From contig CANQYV010000011.1 of the NCBI GenBank assembly GCA_947628165.1, forward strand, positions 1 to 36,222: a stretch of 36,222 nucleotides of DNA. Direction: 5' to 3'. Positions 18,026 through 27,950 of this stretch are shown here, in pieces. Made by a program: the position numbers and the translations under genes. How positions within the stretch are numbered: the first letter of the stretch is position 1; every line of letters starts with the position of its first letter. The notes beneath the pieces are model-generated. The model was not told where the DNA came from. It ran no database searches and saw nothing but the letters and a program-made list of their open reading frames with translations. The stretch is from an uncultured Clostridia bacterium (GTDB lineage Bacteria > Bacillota > Clostridia > Oscillospirales > CAG-272).

Positions 18026-20071
18026 TTATTTTATCCTTCTGACCGGAAAATCCGCCGGCAGCCCGTTTTTATAGGCGTCGATGACAAACTCTATCCGATC
18101 TTCGTTTTCCGTTGTAAATATAAAATGGTGCGCGCGGCACGAAAGCATCGCCAAAATTTCGGGCCTGTCCGCCATATAAGTCGGGACGCTGTTGTAGATA
18201 ACGGTGCCGCATCTCTCGGTTCTCTCCATCGGGAACTCGACGCCGCGCCTGTCCGTGAGCACAGCATTTACTCCCCCGCACGAGCACACGCCCGAGACAG
18301 CGCGGATTATGCACCTTTCCGTCAGCATTAAAGGGAGCCTGCCGTATACGACGGCGGACGCCGGCACGCGCCTTGCGATATCTCTTATCTGCGCCGCCGA
18401 CGCTTCGGGGGAGACAGTCACAAGCTCCGCCCCCGCGTCCCTTGCCGCGAGCGCGGACTCCGTGTTGCAGACATTATACCGCAGCCCCGCCGTGACAGCA
18501 AGCCCCGTGCCTTCCACGAGCCGATGCTGTCCCGCGCCCGACAGGATGCAGTATCTCGCACCCTTTGACACGGCAGCTTCTATCTGCTTTCTGCACGCTG
18601 CCTCGTCCGCGTCCGTGACGAAAGCGGGCATCACAAATCCGTCCGCGTCCCCGTCGTAGACTGAGAGCGGAACGTATATCATATCAAAAAATTCCCGCTC
18701 GCGCAACCCTATTTTATGCGCGGACGCAAATTCCGCCGTTTTCAGCTTCAGCGGCGCGCTTTCCGCCTCCGGCAGCACACGCCTTTCGGGCACCGGCGTC
18801 TCCGGCAGCCTGCACTCTCTGCCCGACGGAGACGTCAACGCGGACACCGCGAGACGGCGCAGAGCGTTTACGGACGCGGCGGGCAGCATTATGCCCTCAT
18901 GTATTTCTATTTTGACGCGCGTCGCCGCCGTCACCTCAAACGGCGTGCCGCCGAAGCGGCAGAGCAGCTGCCTTGCCGCGTCCTCCGTGAGCGGGCGCGT
19001 TCTCGCCGCCTCGGGCACATCTCCCGCGACGGTGACATGCCTTCCCGCCGCCGTAAGCGACAGCATTGATGGCTCGCCGGGCATAAACGACGCCTCGAGC
19101 GCCTCTATCGGCACGCGGGACGGCTCGGGCGGCGTCTCAAGTGCGCGCGAACGCTCCTTGTCCTCTTCTGTGCGGACGCCGAGCATTCCGTTCGGGTCTT
19201 TTCTGACGGAGCCCGTAAAATACGCGTCCGTAAAGCCTGAGCGGGAAAATGCCGCCGCGAGCTTTGATGTCTCTTTTCCCTCGGCGTTTCTTCCCTCGTC
19301 GAGCAGGCGCCTGTAAAGCGAGGTCACGGTATAAACGTACCCCGGGCTCTTCATCCTGCCCTCGATTTTGAGGGAGGCGACGCCGAGCGTGAGTATCTCC
19401 CTTATGTGACCGGCGAGGCACATATCCTTTGTCGAGAGCGGGTATTCGCTGCCGCGCCCGCCTGTTTTGTACGGGAGCCTGCACGGCTGGGCGCACTCGC
19501 CCCTGTTTCCGGATCTTCCGCCGACGAGCGAGCTGTAAAGGCACTGACCCGAGACGGACACGCAAACGGCTCCGTGCACGAACATCTCCGTCTCGATAGG
19601 GCTTTTCCTCACGAGCCCGGCGATATCGTCCGCCGAAAGCTCACGCGCGCAAACCATGCGCGAAAAGCCTATTTGGGACAAATATTCCGCGTCCCGCGCG
19701 CTGTGCCCCGAGCACTGGGTCGAGGCGTGGAGCGGGAGGTCGGGGAAATATTCGCGGCAGAGGCGCGCGAGCCCGATGTCCGCGACGATAAGCGCGTCAA
19801 CGCCCGCGGCGTAGAGCGCCTCGGCAGTTCTGAGCGCGTCGCAGAGCTCCCTGTCGTATATCTGGGTATTCAGCGCGATATGGACCGAAACTCCGTGCGC
19901 ATGGCACAAAGCGACGGCGTCCCTTATTTCGTCAATGCCGAAATTTCTCGCTCCCATCCGCGCGTTGTAGGAGGGCGCGCCGAAATAAACGGCGTCCGCT
20001 CCGGCGGCGACGGCGGCGCGGAGCGCCTCGGGCGTTCCGGCGGGAGCCAACAGCTCCGGCAGCTTCTCCAC
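18026..20071 (-). CDS. U32 family peptidase (with long C-terminal region)
   Basis: MEKLPELLAPAGTPEALRAAVAAGADAVYFGAPSYNARMGARNF...FVHGAVCVSVSGQCLYSSLVGGRSGNRGECAQPCRLPY. Confidence 0.93.
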   Translation of the reverse strand: MEKLPELLAPAGTPEALRAAVAAGADAVYFGAPSYNARMGARNFGIDEIRDAVALCHAHGVSVHIALNTQIYDRELCDALRTAEALYAAGVDALIVADIGLARLCREYFPDLPLHASTQCSGHSARDAEYLSQIGFSRMVCARELSADDIAGLVRKSPIETEMFVHGAVCVSVSGQCLYSSLVGGRSGNRGECAQPCRLPYKTGGRGSEYPLSTKDMCLAGHIREILTLGVASLKIEGRMKSPGYVYTVTSLYRRLLDEGRNAEGKETSKLAAAFSRSGFTDAYFTGSVRKDPNGMLGVRTEEDKERSRALETPPEPSRVPIEALEASFMPGEPSMLSLTAAGRHVTVAGDVPEAARTRPLTEDAARQLLCRFGGTPFEVTAATRVKIEIHEGIMLPAASVNALRRLAVSALTSPSGRECRLPETPVPERRVLPEAESAPLKLKTAEFASAHKIGLREREFFDMIYVPLSVYDGDADGFVMPAFVTDADEAACRKQIEAAVSKGARYCILSGAGQHRLVEGTGLAVTAGLRYNVCNTESALAARDAGAELVTVSPEASAAQIRDIARRVPASAVVYGRLPLMLTERCIIRAVSGVCSCGGVNAVLTDRRGVEFPMERTERCGTVIYNSVPTYMADRPEILAMLSCRAHHFIFTTENEDRIEFVIDAYKNGLPADFPVRRIK

Positions 20072-20073
20072 AG

Positions 20074-20379
20074 TCAGTCGCCGAGCCTGCGCTTCAGCTC
20101 GGTATTTTCCTCTTTGAGCCTGTTGACGTTCGCGGAATAGAGCGCGACCTGCGCTTCGAGATTCTTCAGTCTCTTATCGAGTCTCGCGCGGTCGCAGCCG
20201 AACTCAAGGGCGCAGAGTATCGCCGCCTCCGTCTTCGTGCAGCGCGGATTTTTCCTCACCATCTCGTTGATCTTTCCGTCGAGCTCGTCCACGACATAGC
20301 TGACAAAATCCTCGTTCTCGTCCGTCTTTACCGTCATAGCGATTCCCGCTATCTCGAGATCGTACTTTTCCATCGTCAT
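20074..20379 (-). CDS. zapA: Cell division protein ZapA
   Basis: MEKYDLEIAGIAMTVKTDENEDFVSYVVDELDGKINEMVRKNPRCTKTEAAILCALEFGCDRA. Confidence 0.88.
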   Translation of the reverse strand: MTMEKYDLEIAGIAMTVKTDENEDFVSYVVDELDGKINEMVRKNPRCTKTEAAILCALEFGCDRARLDKRLKNLEAQVALYSANVNRLKEENTELKRRLGD

Positions 20380-20634
20380 TCGCCTTTCGTTATGTATTTG
20401 TGTCCATGCTTTTATTTTAAATCCCGTCGGGACTTGAAAACCGCCGGAGCATGATATATAATACTGATTGTATCATTATTTCCGTTCGCCGGTGAGCATA
20501 CATCTCTATTATAATATAATCGGCGCGTTATTGGAATAGATTTTTGAAAATTTTCGTCCCAAAAAGCGTCAAGGTCGGAATTTTGCGCTTTCGGCTGTGC
20601 GGCTTTCCCGCTGTTTTTCGATTATTTTTTCAGA

Positions 20635-21867
20635 ATGGAGACCGAAATGGAAAACGTCAAGCGTGTCATACTCTGCAAATACGGAGAGGTCGCCCTCAAG
20701 GGCGCGAACCGCCCGCAGTTCGAGGCGACAATGATGCGGGACCTGCGCCGCCGCGCCTCCCGCATAGGTTCATTTGATATATATGCGGCGCAGAGCACGG
20801 TTTATATCGAGCCCGCCGACGACACCTCGGACATTGAGGAGATGTACCGCGAGGCGGAGCACACGTTCGGCTTTTCGGGGCTGTGCCTCGCCGCCGTCGC
20901 CGAAAAGACGATGGAGTCGATAAAGGAAATCGCGTCATTTTACCTGCCGCAGAAGCTGCGCGGCATGGAAACCTTCAAGGTCGAGGCAAAGCGCGCCGAC
21001 AAGCGCTTCCCGAAAAAATCGCCCGAGATCGCGGCGGAGGTCGGAGAGGCGGTCCTCGCCTCGGCTCCGTGGCTCCGCGTCGACCTCCACTCCCCCGACA
21101 TCGTCGTGACCGTCGAGGTGCGCGAACGCGGCGCATACATACACGCGGGTCAGGAGCGCGGCGCCGGCGGGCTCCCCCTCGGGACGAACGGGCGCGCGCT
21201 CCTGCTCCTTTCGGGCGGGATAGACAGCCCCGTCGCCGGGTACATGATGATGAAGCGCGGCGTCACCGTCGACGCCGTACACTTTGAGAGCATACCTTAC
21301 ACGAGCGAACAGGCGCGCGACAAGGTGCTCGCCCTCGCCTCCCTGCTCACTGACTACTGCTCATCGATACGCGTGCACGTCATCTCCGTCACGCATATAC
21401 AGGAGGTGCTGCGCGACAGCTGCGACAACGATTACTTTACCATTCTTCTCCGCCGCTTCATGATGGCGCTCGCCGACAGGACGGCGCGCCACACGGGCGC
21501 TCAGGCACTCATAACCGGCGAGAGCTTAGGTCAGGTCGCAAGCCAGACGATGCACGCACTCGCAGCGACCGACTGCATGACGACCCTGCCCGTGTTCCGC
21601 CCCTGCATAGGCATGGACAAGGAGGAGATAATCACGGTCTCGCGCAAAATAGGCGCGTTTGACACCTCGATCCTCCCTTACGAGGACTGCTGCACTGTCT
21701 TCACACCTCCTCATCCGAAAACGCGCCCCGAGCTCTCGCAGGTCGAGGAGCAGGAGCGGCGCGTGGACTTCGCCGCCCTCGCCGACGAGGCGTGGGCGAC
21801 CCGCCGCACCTTCTTTATCCGCTCTGGTATGGAGCCGCGCGAGTATACGGAGAAAGAGGAAAACTGA
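20635..21867 (+). CDS. thiI: tRNA 4-thiouridine synthase ThiI (start may be 20647)
   Basis: ILCKYGEVALKGANRPQFE (ThiI N-term), THUMP region, LLLLSGGIDSPVAGYMMMKRG, ALITGESLGQVASQT, PYEDCCTVFTPPHPKT. Confidence 0.95.
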   Translation: METEMENVKRVILCKYGEVALKGANRPQFEATMMRDLRRRASRIGSFDIYAAQSTVYIEPADDTSDIEEMYREAEHTFGFSGLCLAAVAEKTMESIKEIASFYLPQKLRGMETFKVEAKRADKRFPKKSPEIAAEVGEAVLASAPWLRVDLHSPDIVVTVEVRERGAYIHAGQERGAGGLPLGTNGRALLLLSGGIDSPVAGYMMMKRGVTVDAVHFESIPYTSEQARDKVLALASLLTDYCSSIRVHVISVTHIQEVLRDSCDNDYFTILLRRFMMALADRTARHTGAQALITGESLGQVASQTMHALAATDCMTTLPVFRPCIGMDKEEIITVSRKIGAFDTSILPYEDCCTVFTPPHPKTRPELSQVEEQERRVDFAALADEAWATRRTFFIRSGMEPREYTEKEEN

Positions 21868-21887
21868 AAAAAGCGCAAAAATGCGCG

Positions 21888-21923
21888 TCTCCGGCACACG
21901 GTCATGTGTGCCGGAGTTTTTTC
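21888..21923 (+). terminator. Intrinsic terminator after thiI
   Basis: CTCCGGCACACGGTCATGTGTGCCGGAGTTTTTT. Confidence 0.85.
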
Positions 21924-21989
21924 GTCTCCGTCCCTTATGTTCACCTTCTCCACCGCCCGTAGATACAGGCGGCGCCTCGGAATTCTCCT

Positions 21990-22023
21990 GCCGGTAGAGA
22001 TAAAATTTTTTATCTCTACCGGC
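21990..22023. repeat. 34-bp near-perfect palindrome
   Basis: GCCGGTAGAGATAAAA-TT-TTTTATCTCTACCGGC, 16-bp perfect arms. Confidence 0.9.
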
Positions 22024-22131
22024 GCGGATCTGACAGGGGAGCGCGGTTCGTCATGAGTAGGTTGCATATTGCCGTCCGCGCGAGGTAAAATATGTATGCA
22101 TACCGAGAGACGGAGGTTTTGATATTTTGAT

Positions 22132-22830
22132 ATGGTAAACATGAAGCGCATGGGCCGCACACGGCGGACGAAGCTCTGCGACAGAAAGCTCCCAGACTAC
22201 ACGAGAGGCGAGGAGCTCTTCAATATGATATCTCACATCACGGGGGCGGCGATCGGAGTCTTTTCGCTCGTCATGTGCATTATCGTCTCCGCGATCCATA
22301 AAGACGCGTGGGCAGTCGTCGGCTCCGCGATATACGGCGCGTCCCTCATTCTTCTTTATACGGCGTCGAGCGTGTATCACGGCCTTCGCCCGGGGACCGC
22401 GAAGAAGGTCATGCAGATCATAGACCACTGCACGATATATTTTCTCATCGCGGGGACGTACACCCCGATAGTGCTGACGCGCCTGCGCCGCTGCTCCCCC
22501 GGCTGGGGATGGAGCATTTTCGGCGTTGTGTGGGGATTTGCGATCCTCGCCTGCGTGCTCACCGCTATTGACCTCAAGAAGTACAACGTCTTCTCGATGA
22601 TATGCTATATCGGCATGGGCTGGTGCATCGTTTTGGCGATAAAGCCCATGCTCGCCTGCGTGCCCGCCGCGGGGCTCCTCTATATTCTTTTCGGAGGAAT
22701 CGCGTACACGGTCGGCGCCATCCTTTACGGGCTCGGCGTAAAGCACCGCTATATGCACTCGGTCTTTCATGTCTTCGTTGTAGTCGGCAGCGTTTTGCAG
22801 TTCATAGGAATCATCTGCTACGTCATATAA
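22132..22830 (+). CDS. Hemolysin III / PAQR family membrane protein
   Basis: YTRGEELFNMISHITGAAIGVFSLV...SSVYHGLRPGTAKKVMQIIDHCTIYFLIAGTYTPIVL...GVKHRYMHSVFHVFVVVGSVLQF. Confidence 0.93.
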   Translation: MVNMKRMGRTRRTKLCDRKLPDYTRGEELFNMISHITGAAIGVFSLVMCIIVSAIHKDAWAVVGSAIYGASLILLYTASSVYHGLRPGTAKKVMQIIDHCTIYFLIAGTYTPIVLTRLRRCSPGWGWSIFGVVWGFAILACVLTAIDLKKYNVFSMICYIGMGWCIVLAIKPMLACVPAAGLLYILFGGIAYTVGAILYGLGVKHRYMHSVFHVFVVVGSVLQFIGIICYVI

Positions 22831-22838
22831 CTGACGCG

Positions 22839-22876
22839 AAAAGCGCCGGAACACACCGTTCCGGCGCTGTTTTTAT
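22839..22876 (+). terminator. Terminator after the hemolysin III gene
   Basis: AAAAGCGCCGGAACACACCGTTCCGGCGCTGTTTTT. Confidence 0.8.
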
Positions 22877-24633
22877 ATCCAAAGACAGAAAAGCGAGTAC
22901 GCCGCAAACGACGCGCCGTACGCAAGCGCAAAGCCGAGTGCCAGCACCGGCAACGTTTTTTTCATGCCGCCGAGCTCGCCGCGCATGGCGGAAACCGCGG
23001 CGGAGCACGGCGTATACAGCAGCGTGAACGTCAGAAACGATACGGCGGACGCCTGAGAGAACACGGCTCCGAGCTCCCCCTTTGTCAGCACCGCCAGCGT
23101 CCCGATGACCGCTTCTTTTGCCGAAAGCCCCGCCGCGAGCGCGGACGCCGCCCTCCAATCCCCGAAGCCGAGCGGCGCAAACAGAGGCGCGATTATCCTG
23201 CCTACGGCGGCGAGTATGCTCGCATCCTCATCGTGCGTCACCGAGAGCGACAGATCAAACGTCGACGACGCCCATACCAAAATCGAGGTCAGAAACACGA
23301 CGCCGAACACGCGCGACAGAAGCTCGCCCGCCTTACGGCTCATTATGCGGCAGACGCCCTTCACTGTCGGGAGCCTCCACGGCGGCAGCTCGAGTATGTA
23401 TTCCGCCTCCGTCCCCGGCGGGGGCGGCGAGACCCGCTTTATTATGAGCGCCGAGATGATGGCGCAGACGATGCCGAGCGCGTAGAGCGCGCCCATGACG
23501 AGCGCCGAGCGGCCCGGGAAAAATGCCGACGCGAAAAGCGCGTATATCGGTATTTTCGCCCCGCAGCTCATGAACGGCACGAGCGCCGCCGTCAATGCCC
23601 TGTCGCGCGCGGTCGGCAGCGTTCTTGACGCCATTATCGCCGGAACGCTGCAGCCGAAGCCGAGCAGGAGAGGGACGGCGCTCTTGCCCGAAAGCCCTAA
23701 GGCGCGGAACGGCGCGTCCATTATGAACGCGACGCGCGCCATATATCCCGTGTCCTCAAGGACGGAGAGAAAAAAGAACAGCGTCAGCACAGTCGGCAGA
23801 AAAGAGAGCACCGCGCCGACGCCGGAGAGCGCCCCGTCGACCGCGAGGCTCACCATAACGGGGTGAACTCCCGCCCCCGTCATAAAAGAGGAAAGATATT
23901 CCGAGAGCTCCCTCATGCAGAGATCGAAAAAGCGCGAAAGTCCGCCGCCTATGACGTTGAATGTCAGATAAAAGACGGCGGCAACCACGGCAAAAAACAC
24001 CGGGTACGCCGTGTACTTCCCCATCGTTATATCGTCCGCCGTGCGCCCGCGCGCCCGCGGAGGGATAAAAAAGCTATTGCAGACGCTGTCGACAAAGCGG
24101 TATCTCTCCTCGACCCCGCCCGCGCGCCGCCTTTTGCACGGCACGCTTTTTTCCGTCACGGTAGAGACCGCAAGCGCGAGAGCCTCCGCCGTCCCTCTCC
24201 CGCGCGATGCCGAAATGCCGACGGCGGGAATGCCAAACGCCCCTTCCATGCCGCCGTAATCTATGCTGCCGCCGCGCCTTTCGAGCTCGTCCGTCATATT
24301 GAAAACGAGCACCGTCGGTATTCCGAGCTCCGTCAGCTCCGCCGTGAGATACAGCCCCCTTGCGGGGCACGTTGCGTCGACGACGTTTATTATCCCGTCG
24401 GGGCGGTTTTTCGCGAGATATTCCGCGGTGATCTCCTCTTCTCCCGAGCCCGGCGTCAGCGAATATGTCCCCGGCAGGTCGGTCAGATATACATCCTCCA
24501 TGCCCTTAGCGCGCCGCGTCTCTGCGTCGACCGTCACACCTGGAAAATTTCCGACGCGGCGGCGTCCGCCCGAGAGCGCGTTGTAGAGCGTCGTTTTGCC
24601 GCTGTTCTGATTTCCGACGAGAGCTATGTTCAT
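22873..24633 (-). CDS. feoB: Ferrous iron transport protein B
   Basis: MNIALVGNQNSGKTTLYNALSGGRRRVGNFPGVTVD...LPGTYSL...; multi-TM with LLLGFGCSVPAIMASRTL and LAAGLSAKEAVIGTL. Confidence 0.95.
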   Translation of the reverse strand: MNIALVGNQNSGKTTLYNALSGGRRRVGNFPGVTVDAETRRAKGMEDVYLTDLPGTYSLTPGSGEEEITAEYLAKNRPDGIINVVDATCPARGLYLTAELTELGIPTVLVFNMTDELERRGGSIDYGGMEGAFGIPAVGISASRGRGTAEALALAVSTVTEKSVPCKRRRAGGVEERYRFVDSVCNSFFIPPRARGRTADDITMGKYTAYPVFFAVVAAVFYLTFNVIGGGLSRFFDLCMRELSEYLSSFMTGAGVHPVMVSLAVDGALSGVGAVLSFLPTVLTLFFFLSVLEDTGYMARVAFIMDAPFRALGLSGKSAVPLLLGFGCSVPAIMASRTLPTARDRALTAALVPFMSCGAKIPIYALFASAFFPGRSALVMGALYALGIVCAIISALIIKRVSPPPPGTEAEYILELPPWRLPTVKGVCRIMSRKAGELLSRVFGVVFLTSILVWASSTFDLSLSVTHDEDASILAAVGRIIAPLFAPLGFGDWRAASALAAGLSAKEAVIGTLAVLTKGELGAVFSQASAVSFLTFTLLYTPCSAAVSAMRGELGGMKKTLPVLALGFALAYGASFAAYSLFCLWI

Positions 24634-24884
24634 CTTACGACGCCTCCGCGCCGCGCGACCGTAATTTTTTTCGCCAGCGAACGCCTGACTGTCAGGCGGT
24701 AGCCGCGCAGCTCGACCTCGACGGGGTCGCCCGCCGGCGCGCGCCTTATGACGCGCACGCCCGTGCCCCGCACGATGCCGAGCTCCATCATGCGCCGCAT
24801 AACCCCGCCGCCCTCTCCGGCGTCCGCTAAATCCGTTATTACCGCGCGCTCCCCGGGCGAAAGCTCGTCAAGCGTCATACCCAC
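24630..24884 (-). CDS. feoA: Ferrous iron transport protein A
   Basis: LSPGERAVITDLADAGEGGGVMRRMMELGIVRGTGVRVIRRAPAGDPVEVELRGYRLTVRRSLAKKI; 4-nt overlap with feoB. Confidence 0.92.
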   Translation of the reverse strand: MGMTLDELSPGERAVITDLADAGEGGGVMRRMMELGIVRGTGVRVIRRAPAGDPVEVELRGYRLTVRRSLAKKITVARRGGVVR

Positions 24885-24976
24885 ACCTCGCTCTTTTCAA
24901 TAACTCAATAAATATCTATGTGGGCGAAAACCGCCGTATACGGAGAAATGTTAAACAAATCTTAATCTTTTCCGAC

Positions 24977-25005
24977 TTGTTTATTAAAAAACATTATGGT
25001 ACTAT
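24977..25005 (+). promoter_or_regulatory. Putative promoter TTGTTT-N17-TACTAT for the response regulator
   Basis: Spacing and motifs upstream of ATG 25043. Confidence 0.55.
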
Positions 25006-25042
25006 ATTTTCATCAGGACAAAAACCGACGGAGGAAAACCGT

Positions 25043-25741
25043 ATGTATAACATTCTTATCTGCGACGACGACGCCGACATAACGTCCGCGCTCGAAATAT
25101 ATCTCTCGACCGAAGGGTACGGCGTATTCCGCGCGAAAAACGGGCGCGAGGCGCTCGACATAATCGGTCGGGAGGATATAAGCCTTCTGCTGCTCGACAT
25201 CATGATGCCCGTCATGAACGGGATAGACACGATAAGGGAGCTGCGGCAGAGGAGCAACATCCCCGTCATAATGATAACGGCGAAGAGCGAGGACGCCGAC
25301 AAGATACTCGGTCTCGACATCGGCGCCGACGATTATATCACAAAGCCCTTCAACCCGATGGAGGTCAAGGCGCGCGTCCGCTCGCAGCTCCGCCGCTATA
25401 CGGAGCTCGGCGGCGGCAAGCCTGCTGACGGCGGAAGCGTTCTCACCGTCGGCGGCATCAGACTCGACGAGCGCTCGCATTCCGTGACGCTCGACGGCGA
25501 GGACGTCGCGCTGACGCCGACGCAGTACGAGATACTCCGCTTTTTCATGAAGCATACCGATCGCGTTCTGACGCCGACGGAAATATACCGCGAGGTATGG
25601 GGCGAGGACCCCTACGGCTCCGAGAACACCGTCGCCGTGCACATCAGGCACCTGCGCGAAAAGCTCGAGATAGACCCGTCAAACCCGCGCTACTTCCGCG
25701 TCGTATGGGGGCACGGGTATCTCATGACAGATAAAAAATAA
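25043..25741 (+). CDS. OmpR/PhoB-family response regulator (VanR-like)
   Basis: MYNILICDDDADITSALEIYLSTEGYGVFRAKNGREAL...LLLDIMMPVMNGIDTIRELR...DDYITKPFNPMEVKARVRSQLRR...wHTH C-terminus; SD GGAGGAAA. Confidence 0.94.
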   Translation: MYNILICDDDADITSALEIYLSTEGYGVFRAKNGREALDIIGREDISLLLLDIMMPVMNGIDTIRELRQRSNIPVIMITAKSEDADKILGLDIGADDYITKPFNPMEVKARVRSQLRRYTELGGGKPADGGSVLTVGGIRLDERSHSVTLDGEDVALTPTQYEILRFFMKHTDRVLTPTEIYREVWGEDPYGSENTVAVHIRHLREKLEIDPSNPRYFRVVWGHGYLMTDKK

Positions 25742-25773
25742 TATCATCATATCATCGGAAAGGAGCCTTTATC

Positions 25774-27942
25774 ATGGAAAAGCTGAAGAGAAGCGCCGCC
25801 GCAAAGGTAATTGCCGTCATCCTTGCGGCGCTCACGCTGACGTTGACGGCGCTGTCCGCACTGACCGTCGCTTTCATGGCGTGGAGCGGATATTATGAGG
25901 CGCCGCTTGAAGAAGTCAAGGAAAACATACAGAAAAAATATGTCGACAACGTAACCGCATTTTTTATCGATTACCTGGAGAATGATGTCAGATACTCTCC
26001 GACGGGAGTCGGACTGTGGCTGTACGATCACGCGCTTGCAAAGGACGCGGCGTTCGAGGTGTTCGTCGACGGCAAACGCACGGAGGACTTCTTCAGTCAT
26101 TACCGCGCGAAGCGCTCAGACTATGAGCGGGTGATGGTATACGATACGACGTTTATCGACAGCGAATCCGAAGAGGATGAATGGCCAAAAGATACGGACG
26201 ACCATGCGCCCGACACCGAGACATCCGTCGATACAAATTTCGAGACCGAAGTCGAGCCCGAAACCGAAGTCGAGCCCGAATCAGGCTATTGGGGAACAGA
26301 TGAGACAGGCGGCGCGGAGACCGACTACGACGCAGGGGCTGTGATCGAGCCTATCGACCCTCCGAGCCCTCTCCCGAAGCCTACGGAGCATGTGACCGAA
26401 AAAGCGCTTCGCATAATCATCTATTTTAAAAAGGATTCCGCCATCATTCCGAGCGTCCCGGTACTCCAAAGCATTGCGGACGCGGTATACGGCGCGCGTT
26501 ACCTTGCCGTCGCGGCGGTCGCGGTATTCGCCGTTCTCTTCATAATCCTCTTCTCGTTCGTGCTCTCGTCAGCGGGTCACAGGCGCACGGCTGACGGCAT
26601 CTCGCTCTCGATGTTCGACCGTATACCGTTCGACCTGCTCCTCATCATCTTCGCCGCTTTGACCGCCGTCGCAGTTGTCTTCATAGGCGAAGTGCAGTCG
26701 TATGTAAGCTATCTTGCATTCGATAATTTGGTCTCAGCGCCGCAGAACTGGGAAATATGCGTCATGGCGGTCGGCGCGGTCCTCGCCTTCTTTATTGACG
26801 CCTTGCTCCTGATGCTCGTCTGCATGACGGCGTCGGCACGCATCAAGACGGGCTCACTTCTGACCTACAACATAACAACGCACGTCATCCGCTTAATCGT
26901 GCGCGCGTCAAAGGCGATTTACAGACTCGCAAAGCGGGCGGTAATGGCGATCCCGACAGTATGGCGGACGCTTGTCTTCAGCCTTCTCGCCGCCGTGATC
27001 TCGTTTTTTCTCTGCCTTTTCGTCGACAGCGGCGCAGAAGAGGCGATCCTCTTCGCGGTCGTTTTATGGGCGGCGCTCGTCGTCCTGGCGTGCTACCGCG
27101 CATGGTGCATGAGCGTACTTCGCCGCGCGGGGAAGCATTTCTCCTCCGGGGATCTCTCGTACAGGCTTGATACAAAGGGTCTTTTCGGCGACTACCGTCA
27201 GCACGCGGAGGATCTCAACAACATCGGCGTCGGCATGGAAAACGCCGTCGAGGAACGCCTCAAGAGCGAGCGATTCCGCACGGAGCTCATAACGAACGTC
27301 TCCCACGACATAAGGACGCCGCTCACCTCGATAATAAATTACGTCGATCTTTTGAAATCACCCGACCTTGACGCCGAAACGGCGCGCTCCTACGTCGAGG
27401 TGCTTGACAGGCAGTCTCAGAAGCTGCGGCGGCTGACGGAGGATCTTATCGAGGCGTCAAAGGCGTCCTCAGGGGTGCTCGCCGTCGATCTTCAGCCCTG
27501 CGATCTCTCGCTCATCCTCTCTCAGGCGGCGGGCGAGTACGGCGACAGGCTCGAGGCTGCGGGACTGACTCCCGTCGTCAAGGGCACAGACACTCACGTC
27601 ACCGTCATGGCGGACGGAAGACACACGGCGCGGATAATAGACAATCTCATCTCAAACGCCGCGAAGTATTCCCTCCCCGGCACGCGCGTCTATCTCGAGC
27701 TCGTCGTAAGCAGCGGCTTTGCGGGGATCTCGGTGACCAACATCTCCCGCGAGCCCCTCGACATCGACCCGAAGGAGCTTAAGGAACGCTTCGTCCGAGG
27801 CGACGCCTCGCGCCACACGGACGGCAGCGGTCTCGGTCTCTCGATCGCCGAGAGCCTCGCCGAGATTCAGGGCGCAACGCTCTCCCTCGAAACAAACGCC
27901 GACCTCTTCCGCGCAACGCTCTGGTTCCGTGTGAATAATTGA
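25774..27942 (+). CDS. Multi-pass membrane sensor histidine kinase
   Basis: FRTELITNVSHDIRTPLTSIINYVDLL (H-box), ARIIDNLISNAAKYSLPGTRV (N-box), RHTDGSGLGLSIAESLAEIQGATL (G-box). Confidence 0.94.
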   Translation: MEKLKRSAAAKVIAVILAALTLTLTALSALTVAFMAWSGYYEAPLEEVKENIQKKYVDNVTAFFIDYLENDVRYSPTGVGLWLYDHALAKDAAFEVFVDGKRTEDFFSHYRAKRSDYERVMVYDTTFIDSESEEDEWPKDTDDHAPDTETSVDTNFETEVEPETEVEPESGYWGTDETGGAETDYDAGAVIEPIDPPSPLPKPTEHVTEKALRIIIYFKKDSAIIPSVPVLQSIADAVYGARYLAVAAVAVFAVLFIILFSFVLSSAGHRRTADGISLSMFDRIPFDLLLIIFAALTAVAVVFIGEVQSYVSYLAFDNLVSAPQNWEICVMAVGAVLAFFIDALLLMLVCMTASARIKTGSLLTYNITTHVIRLIVRASKAIYRLAKRAVMAIPTVWRTLVFSLLAAVISFFLCLFVDSGAEEAILFAVVLWAALVVLACYRAWCMSVLRRAGKHFSSGDLSYRLDTKGLFGDYRQHAEDLNNIGVGMENAVEERLKSERFRTELITNVSHDIRTPLTSIINYVDLLKSPDLDAETARSYVEVLDRQSQKLRRLTEDLIEASKASSGVLAVDLQPCDLSLILSQAAGEYGDRLEAAGLTPVVKGTDTHVTVMADGRHTARIIDNLISNAAKYSLPGTRVYLELVVSSGFAGISVTNISREPLDIDPKELKERFVRGDASRHTDGSGLGLSIAESLAEIQGATLSLETNADLFRATLWFRVNN
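26242..26277 (+). repeat. Two tandem 18-nt repeats encoding ETEVEP-ETEVEP
   Basis: GAGACCGAAGTCGAGCCC / GAAACCGAAGTCGAGCCC. Confidence 0.9.
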
Positions 27943-27950
27943 TATAATTT

